64,000 nt of DNA, taken from contig CM026426.1 of assembly GCA_014871385.1 (NCBI GenBank), positions 16,740,183 through 16,804,182 of the forward strand, in the 5' to 3' direction. Positions within the stretch are counted from its first letter, which is position 1, and every line of letters begins with the position of its first letter. Below are positions 56,343 through 64,000 of the stretch, in pieces. Under the pieces are notes generated by a model, which saw only the letters and a program-made list of their open reading frames with translations, did not search any database and was not told the DNA's origin. Made by a program: the position numbers and the translations under genes. The DNA comes from Ceratodon purpureus (taxonomy: Eukaryota; Streptophyta; Bryopsida; Pseudoditrichales; Ditrichaceae).

Positions 56343-57609
56343 ATATGCTGAAATTTTAGTGAAAAAAGTGAAGTCGTAATTTTAGAAAAAGGAAACAACA
56401 TGGGTCGGTGAGGTGTTTCTACAGTGAAGTTAGTGTTTTTACAGTGATAGTGTTTCAACTGTACTTTGAGCACATTGTGCACTGAAATGAAGATCTCTGC
56501 TTGTAGATTTTGTTTTTTAGCATTGTTTTTTTGGAAATGCTTGTATGACCACTACTTTATGGCTTCACCTTTTTAGATTTATCAGAAACCCTTTTGAATT
56601 TGCCAAAAAATGTCATGTTGAAAAAAATAAAATTCAAAGTGACACTTACGTCAAACCCATTTTCTCCAAATTGGTTACTTGGAAAAATCTTTAAAAAATT
56701 GTGCATGTTCCTAACATACTAGAGAAGATTATTAGCTTTGGTTGCCAAGTTTTTATAAATTTATGAAGTAGCAATTTTTAGTCAAACTCGGAAACTCACT
56801 ATTAGTATTTCAGAAATTCACTAATCTTCCAAACTTCACATGTTATTATCTCCCAATCCGTTGCTTCTCCAAACCCAAAATTTGGTACGGATTTCGGTAG
56901 CCCACTACTTTCAAAGATATTACGGTTAATTTGCTTATGGTGATTCTCAAATTTGTCTCAGTTTGGAAAATGCAAGAATGGCCCTGTAGATACTGAAAAA
57001 CTGTGGAAATATCCCTCCGTCCTTTAGAGGTTAAAATTCACAGTAATTTCAATTTTTGAGGAAAATTTATGAAAATTTCTGCACACACAAATACCTTATC
57101 TTTCTACATGGGAAAATTTTCTGCCACATCATACTTTGAAAAATAACCTCCAAAATTGCTTAACCCCTTTGAGATGTTGCAAGCATAGGGAGCTTGTTGA
57201 GTGACGTATTTTGCAGTTTTGAGGGGCTTCCCAAATGTATTTGCGCATATACCTTGAATAGGAAATGGAGGCATGTTACTCATGTTGCTCACTATATTTA
57301 AAAATAAATAAAAATGTGAAAATTCTGCCCTGTGGAGGCTCCGAAATCACGTATTCTGTGCGTGCAGCTGTACATACACATCGAGGACCTGTCTTCATAC
57401 GCACAGTGAGTACCTGATACGGCTTTGGGGTATCGCAGATGTTGTGACCGGTTTAGGAAGTCAGAAATCAGTTAGCCTACTCTAGTATTTCTCTACCTCA
57501 AGCATTGGATCCAACAGTCACTTGGGTTTGGGACTTGAAGAGGAGAGATTCGCATTAGTTTTCGAGAGCTCTAAATTCATTTCATGGTTCACAAGTTGAC
57601 GGCAGGAAG
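56343..57609. other. AT-rich non-coding region
   Basis: No gene or repeat seen. A TTGGATCCAACAG motif at about 57505 is a weak relative of the GGATCC palindrome. Confidence 0.5.
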
Positions 57610-60364
57610 ATGTTGGAGGTAGCGATGGCGGCTACCCTTGAACTTTGTGTCTTCAATGAAGGAGGGGCTTTGGGAATGAGGGGGGAGCTTGAGAGAGGTC
57701 GTGGAAAATTTGTGTTAGGGGAAGACATATGGAAGATGTTGGAGGTTGCGTGTCTGCGGGTGGGGGAGCGATTGATGGCAACTGAAGAGGGGCGGTCTGA
57801 GATCAAGGATGCGCTCAAGGGTGAGGATGGTGTAGCCGAGCTTTGGAATTGGCTGCGGTTGCAGGGGCGATCGGAGGCTACTGCCACGGCGGGTGTAGAA
57901 TTGTTGTGCATTGAGCGCCTGCTGATAGAGCCCAGACCAAGTGCGTGGAATCGGAGAGGTGAATTCACAGAGGACGAGCGGTGCAGGTACTTGTGGTACC
58001 GTCACGCAGCGCGCCTCCTCGGTTGGCGGGGTAGGCAGCGATTTCCAGAATTTGTAACCACGTTGCTGAGGTCCCGCATTTTTCCAAGCAATGGAAGGCG
58101 TCCTGAAGATTTTGATGAAGCAAAGAGCACGGGCGAGGGGGATTCAGTCTCCGGAATCAATGTTGGTAGGGGCGTCGGCACCACGACCTCATGCTGTGGC
58201 AAGGACAACGTCAGAGATGGAAGGGGTGGTGCTCTTCTCGGGTCAGGTAAGTCGGGTTTTAACCTAGGATCTAGGGTGTGCGTGATTATCGAGTTGGTAT
58301 GGAGGGGTTAGGCAAATGCAGCTACTCATTTGCTGGATGGGCGAGTGATTTCATTTCATGAACTGTACATGACGCTGCTGAATTGAGAATGTGAATGTAC
58401 TTGATTTTCTGATGAGGGATGCGAGTGAATTGGGTGGGAATGCTGCGTGTCGCAAGGATTGTAGCTGTCGAGGATGGTGATTTTGCACCTTCATGTGAGG
58501 GGTGTGTGGTGAGGGAGGCAATTGGATTCTATTCTAGCAACTCATAACATTGTACCTCCTTGTACCCCGTGATTTGCGGGTGACGGTGGGCGATCAAGAA
58601 CCTCACGAACAATTCGAAGTGGGCGGAAGTTCGTTGATGACGAAGAGCCCTGGATCCACAAAGGTGAACACGGTGGGGTTGGGGGGGGGGGGGGGGGGGT
58701 ACAGCGGAGGCGAAACAGGGAAAGAAGCCCTGAGCGCCAAGGAAGAAGAAGGGTGAAGTGAGAGATTCGGGTGTACAAGTCGGAGGATTAGCGAGCGAGG
58801 GTCCCATGTTGGAGGAGCAGGAGGTGGGGAAGCGACGGCAGTCAAGAGGCAAAAAAAAATTGAAGACGGGGATGGTGTAGCCGAAGCAGGGAGGGAGAAG
58901 AAGAAAAAGCCGAGGAAGCCTAGGCAACCAAGGGCGAGGAAGGAAAGTGGAGAACAGAAGGGGGCTGGGGTGGAAGGAGGAGGGGTGAAGGAGAATGTGC
59001 TCCTTGTGCATTTTGTGGCATGTGATGCAGTGATATGCAACCAGTAGATGGGCATTGCATAGCTTTCCTTTTCGCCTTCGTTTTAGATTTCATTATTCTG
59101 TTTTCCTTTAAGTGTAAGCCTGGTTTAATTCCTCTTACGTGAACTTATAAAATTGGTTGTCACATTCTTCTGCAGCGCTGACTTGCTGGCATATGGGAAG
59201 GTTGATTTACTTTGCCTAATGATTTTTGCAGGCAAGGCTCAGCGTAAGCGACACCATTGGGAAACTGATGAAAGTGAGCTAATTCGTGCTAAAGGTGAAT
59301 TTGAAAACGTGGAGAGTGCTTGGGTATGCAGCTGTTGTTGCCTTAGAGATGAGGCTACTGTACTTCTTCGGCTTGGTGACGTTAGCGTGAGCTTACAGAG
59401 AAGGTGATAATCCTGATCCAAGCAAAGTAATAGATCATCATGACGTCACGCAACCTGATGCATCAGTAGAAGTTGGTCCACTGGTAAAAGGCGTGAATGA
59501 AGGGAAAATTGCCAGAAAGAGAACTTTGATCAAGAAGTGTAAGGTCGAGGAACAGGAAAGCGTTCCTGCTGATGTTTCAGCTGTGGGCTCCAAGCAAGAT
59601 GGAATTCTTCCTGATGAGGTGGATACATAGGATGCTGGCACGAGATTTATTTTGACCATAAAGGAGCTGATGGCGTGTGTTGTCAGACAAGCTTCTCGTG
59701 CTTCGATGGATAATTGGAAAGCATGCAAGTGGGTCAAACACTGCCACCAACAGCTGCCTTGAGTCAATGTTCAGATTGGAAAGTTCCATGTAGAAGCAGG
59801 AAATCTTGACAAGGTGGTCGAGTTGTTTGAGCATGCTTCGTATTTACTTGGAATTCAGGTCAGTCTGCTAATGCCGTGTACGGACTATGCATCCTATTCC
59901 TTCATGGACCAAGCTAAAAGTATCTTTCCAATTGAGGAAGCTGCACTACTCTACCACAAGAGACTTCTCCAAATTCAAAAGCTTAGTCCAATGGAGGCGA
60001 TGGTGTTTACACGGAAAATGTTCATGCTTACATTCTCTCTACTGAAGTACCTCCCCTCCTTCGTAAGATTTCAAGACTACTTTCGATTCTTCATGTGCCA
60101 ATTGCATGCGGGGGTCTTGGCCTGCTTCACAACCTGGACTCATCATATATGAGGGAACGAGCTGCGTTCTTTTATCAGGTCTCAATTGGTGCCGGAAGTA
60201 GACAGCAGCATTTGGTTGTGTTGGATTCAAAATTGCTAAGCATTGCCTCTGGAACAGAGGGACCTGAACATTGCGCTCTCCAGAAATGCTTCTCGGAAAT
60301 GCAAAATGCCCATGTCGTGGCCCCATTGATGCATCAACAGAAGGTCTGTCTATTAGAGAATTAG
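57610..60364 (+). CDS. unrecognised multi-exon gene, possibly decayed
   Basis: Exon 1 (57610-58246, start MLEVAMAATLELCVF) ends at CAG|GTAAGT. It joins in phase to 59232-59323 (GKAQRKRHHWETDESEL), after acceptor TTTTTGCAG and before donor TGG|GTATGC. Later coding-like blocks (KGVNEGKIARKRTL, FHVEAGNLDKVVELFEHAS, EVPPLLRKISRLLSILHVP and ACGGLGLLHNLDSSYMRER) carry in-frame stops or frame changes, so the downstream structure is uncertain. No domain recognised. The first half looks like a real gene; the second half may be pseudogenic. Confidence 0.35.
58681..58699 (+). repeat. poly-G run of 19
   Basis: Simple homopolymer in the intron of the unrecognised gene. The Pro-rich frames on the minus strand come from it. 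Confidence 0.8.
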
Positions 60365-60997
60365 TGAAAGGCCTTCCTAGCAATGCCCTATGCCGGATTC
60401 AGGTCTTGTGGAAAGGGAAGAAGCTGCTCTTTTAAAACAGAGTAAGCTTTCGGTTGGCCCGAAGTTAGCTGAGATTTTTGTGTGGGTTTTTAGCACTTGA
60501 TACTCAGACGCTGATGGATCGTTAACAGTCCTACTGCCAGCATATCACCGCTGTTGATGGAACCGGAGACTTTTGCTGGTGGACTTTTGCTAAGCACTGG
60601 GGACTGCTGCTGGGGATAGTTGCTAGTGATTGCGGCTGGGGACTGCTGCTAATGATCGCTGCTGGGGACTGCTGCTATTGATCGCTCTCCAGCAGATGGA
60701 CGCAGGTGATCATGTCGATGGAGACAACCTGCTCCTCGGCAGCATTCATGGGCGGTTGGGACAGTAATGCCGCCGACCCCAATCCACCGGCGCCTCCCTT
60801 ACAATCCCCTCTCTAGGTCCGTGCCTCCTTCCATACCCTTCCTCAATTCTTGCGTGCAGCTTCTCCCTCTTCGTCTCTCCACCATCTCAGTCCCCTAGCA
60901 CTCTTACCTTCCTCTGCCGGCGGCTGCCCATTTCTTCCTCCCCCTTGTCCTCCCAGTCCCTTTTGCTCATCAAACTTCTGATCTCTTGCGGTGCACC
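60365..60997. other. intergenic, with short GGGGACTGCTGCT repeats
   Basis: Between 60595 and 60690 the words GCTGGGGACTGCTGCT and GATCGCT recur three times. The last 150 bp is pyrimidine-rich, which fits a 5' leader of the B3 gene. Confidence 0.45.
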
Positions 60998-62008
60998 ATG
61001 GCTGATGTGCAAGAGGAGGAGGTGCTGGATACCCTGCAAGGCGACATCATTCATGAGCTCGAAGAGTGCCGCGCCTTCTACTTCGCAGCACACATTGAGT
61101 CACGCAACGACCTTAAAATCCTGGTAAGTCTTCTATCCACCTTCCTCTTTGAATATCTTGCCGCTATTACCCCTCATACATGCGCTGCTCTGACGAGTGG
61201 TGTGCAGATTTTGTGATGTGCAGGCTGTCCCTCGCTCGTTCACTAGGAAGTGCGGGTGGCCCGAGACTGATGACGTCGCCCTAGTTACCTCCATCACCAA
61301 GCCAGCCGAGTGGCCCATCAAACTTCGTCGCGTGGAGTCTGCCCACTCCAAGCTCTCGGCTTACAGCGTCGGTGTCGGATTTGCGAAATTCTGTGCTGAC
61401 CAGAAGATCGGCATTGGCAACCTACTAATCCTAGAGTGGGTGAATGGGAATTGCCTTGTCGCCACCATCCACAAGCGGAGCTCACCACAGAAGGCACCGA
61501 ACGAAACACTGACGGCAATTCCCAAGCCGCCTACCTCAGACCGTGCCGATGGAGCAGGTCCCCCACGCCCGAAGAGGCAGCGAGCTTCGTTTCAGAAGAC
61601 CCTTCTGTGCCTCACATGTTCGCCCCGACAAGGCCGCCCAAATTGTAAGCCGCTTCTTTGTAAACCATGCCTGCTCATCCCCTCTCCCCTGTTTGCCTTT
61701 GTAATTCGACACTTGCCTAAGCTAACACTCACTCTCTCGGGTCGTCCTCTACACAGGACATCTCAACAGTGTATTGGCGGAAACACGGAAAAGAGAAGTT
61801 GAATGGACAATTGTATACACTCGAAGGCCCACTGAAGGAAAGCTGCGTCAAGAGTGCACTCCACGTGACACCGCGGCAGACTTTCTGCTTCTTCACATCA
61901 GGATGGTTCAAATTTTGTGTGCTCAACCAACTGAAGCTAGGGGACACGGTGAATTTTTTGAAGAGGGGCCCATGTGGTTTTCAGGTGACTATTAGCAACT
62001 CTGAGTGA
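60998..62008 (+). CDS. B3-domain protein with two B3-like domains
   Basis: ATG 60998 in a good context (CACCATGGC). Exon 1 60998-61123 (donor CTG|GTAAGT), exon 2 61224-61644 (acceptor GTGCAG, donor ATT|GTAAGC), exon 3 from 61770 (acceptor AACAG) to TGA 62008, giving 261 residues. The nearer exon 3 acceptor at 61756 would create a stop. The first B3 spans the exon 1/2 join: NDLKILAVPRSF, then ALVTSITKPAEWPIKLRR, then SVGVGFAKFCADQKIGIGN and LILEWVNG. The second is LYTLEGPLKES, then FTSGWFKFCVLNQLKLGDTV. Plant B3 proteins of the REM type often have several such domains and bind DNA. A host gene is likely. Confidence 0.6.
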
Positions 62009-62309
62009 GTAGCCCATTGGGTTTCCTTCCCTGTACATACTCCTAGTTTCCTATGCTGCTGAATCGAGACACCAACATCGAAGTGTATTTTGACTTGACA
62101 CCGCAAGGTTTTGCAGTTTTTTCCTTCTATCCATGCACATTTTGAACACTCAGTATACACCATCGACTGTGTAAGTTTTGTGCAAGATGTTGCAATTCGA
62201 ATTTTACTTTCGTTTTCGGCTAACTCCATGCACTGTCACTCACTTGCATTTTTATTTGAATTCAGTTAGAGTGCTAGCAGTTTTCCAAGCTTTCCAATTT
62301 GCTTCTTTG

Positions 62310-63058
62310 CAATTGAATTCGGGTACTCGTACTTTAAGGAATGCTCTGCATACCCTTGGTTATAGAAGCTGTGTTGCAGTAAAAAAACCTTTTCCCAGTA
62401 AAAAGCACATGGCAGACAGGTTAGCATTTGCTAAAGATCATAAAAACTCGACAAAGAAGGATTGGAAGAATGTTATTTGGACTGATGAATCATCTTTCGA
62501 AATAGGAAGGAGTTCTAGACAAATTAGAGTGTGGCGAAAGGCTTATGAAAGATATTCAGATAAATGTCTAGTACCAACTTTCAAGTCCGCACGTAAGTCG
62601 GTGATGGTTTGGGGTGCTTTTAGTCGCTTTGAGAAGGCTCCTTTGGTAATCATACCTTCAGATAAGCAAAGTGCAGGTGATTTTGTGGAACTTATTTACG
62701 ATGGCGCTTTAACTCCATTTTATTTTATCCATAAACCTCACAAAGACATGTTACTTATGGAGGATGGCGCTCCAGTCCATCGCAGCAATTTGCCAAACAA
62801 GTGGAGACAAAAAATCGGTATAACGAAGTTGAAGTGGCCTGCCAACTCTCCAGATCTAAATCCAATTGAGAACCTATGAAAAATTATTAAAGATGAAGTT
62901 CAAAGTAAATCCCGGCCAAGCAATGCACAAGAATTGGTGGAACAACTTCAAAGAGTATGGGAAGAGATACCTTTTGACCTCTTAGAAAACCTTATTGATA
63001 CCATGCCTACACGTATGAAGGAAGTAATTAGTGCAAAAGGTGGTAGTACTAGATTTTG
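62310..63058 (+). pseudogene. Tc1/mariner transposase (DD34E), 5' truncated
   Basis: From GTRTLRNALHTLGYRS the frame shows WTDESSFEIG (first Asp), VMVWGAFS, LLMEDGAPVHRS (second Asp) and SPDLNPIEN (Glu, 34 residues after the second Asp), so DD34E. The DNA-binding N-terminus is missing or lies in an unseen exon. A TGA at 62877 replaces the Trp of the usual NPIENLW motif, and the frame runs on to TGA 63058. No inverted repeats could be identified. It starts about 300 bp after the B3 gene. Confidence 0.75.
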
Positions 63059-64000
63059 AGTACTATATAGGAGAAAGTAAATTTTGTGTTGATTTTGTTT
63101 ATTTTGCTATATAAACAAATATTATTATTGAAATAGAGTCTACAGGCTTTCAAATGCAATTTCTTGCATTGAATTCCATGAATTTTCAACCTCGCATGAG
63201 CTCACCAAATTCTATGTTCAGTACATTTTTCTAGCACATAACACAGAATCACGTATCTTTTCTTCCGGGTACTGTACAAGGAGGTGGCTGCATAATTCAG
63301 ATTGTACTGTTCCACTCAACCAGCACCAAACAGCTCAAAGGGCTTAAATGGTCGGTTACTGGTACACTTACCTTATTTCCAATTCTTGGTCTTGTAGATT
63401 GGTGATGGAAAGGCAGATCTGAGTTAACCTTCAGAATTATCTTTTTGATCAAATTGTTTTAGAACATTCAGATATATCTTTAAAATAGCTGATTTAGCTT
63501 TGTCACTAATTTTTTAACTTCAGCATAATAGTTCCTATGTAACATTTATCAAGTGAAATTAAAAGTATGAAAGTACAAGTTCATGTGCAAATTAACTTTG
63601 CCTGCCTCTGGACTAGAAAACTTTGTATGCATTGCACAAGAATTCCATATTGAATAAATATCGATATAAGACTATGATATAACTTCAGAAACGGTGACAG
63701 TACTGCATTATAGATTCAATCTCGCAATCCCTAGCTTAAAACCGTTGGTCGTAGCTTATGAGCTTTTGAAATCAACAGCAGCAGCTTTCATTCATCCGAA
63801 GTGAAGAATCGCCTTTCATTCAAGCGAAGGTGATACTGTACCTTCAAAGCGAATGACAATATTTAATGCATCATCTCACTCCCAGAAAAATGTGCTGAAT
63901 TTTATCAACTCGACAAGCTTTTAATGAAAATTGGCACCAACAATTCGTTACGCTATTCGTAAAAATGCTCACTCTACATTGGATATCTGATTCAAAACAT
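63059..64000. other. AT-rich non-coding region
   Basis: No gene, repeat or element end seen to the window edge. Confidence 0.45.

Noticed and set aside
62140-63280. Inverted repeats of the Tc1/mariner element
   Set aside because: CAGTATAC near 62150 has no convincing partner downstream, so element ends are not called.

Overview
The window looks like nuclear DNA of a green plant or streptophyte alga. The evidence is a two-B3-domain gene (a Viridiplantae family), GT-AG introns whose reading phases match, plant-type transposable elements (hAT with DUF659, MULE with SWIM, Ty3/gypsy with an ORF beyond integrase) and a short CCCTAAA telomere-like motif. I cannot name the species. There are few ordinary host genes. 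Most of the sequence is nested mobile elements and their debris.

Layout. 1-1614 and 7059-7240 are copies of a dispersed repeat (repeat A). One copy is split by a 5.4-kb DNA transposon at 1615-7058, which carries two convergent spliced genes: a BAH-domain protein and a 996-residue DDE-like transposase. 7.5-11.4 kb holds a decayed minus-strand gene with a ParB-like DGNHR motif. 11740-13721 and 28816-30227 are the two halves of one MULE-like gene. Its intron contains a 118-bp tandem array, and a giant 14.07-kb hAT element (hAT-1, 14349-28421) has inserted into that array. hAT-1 has matching ends and a 7/8 target duplication. It carries four plus-strand transcription units: a small coiled-coil protein, a RING-type protein, the hAT transposase and a protein-kinase-like protein. 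Each is preceded by a TATA box, and each TATA box by a GC-rich array of CGCGCCCG motifs. 30.2-39.6 kb is mostly unassigned, with palindromic motifs, more repeat A and a 26-bp tandem array.

39662-56334 is a second giant hAT (hAT-2) bounded by a perfect 8-bp duplication, CAATAAGG. It lacks the transposase and has been invaded by a 5'-truncated Ty3/gypsy element (40002-47377). hAT-2 is generally diverged from hAT-1 but contains two near-identical tracts. The second tract runs past hAT-1's right end into the host MULE exon and then switches back to hAT-2's own right end. This suggests gap repair or gene conversion with hAT-1, at its present locus, as donor.

56.3-64 kb contains an unrecognised multi-exon gene, a two-B3-domain gene and a truncated Tc1/mariner (DD34E) transposase.

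Almost every element ORF is interrupted by in-frame stops that can be explained as C-to-T or G-to-A changes, most often CAG to TAG. This fits decay of methylated cytosine in silenced elements. The shared and unshared stops agree with the conversion history. Coordinates of exons and element ends are my reading of the sequence. No alignment or database search was run.
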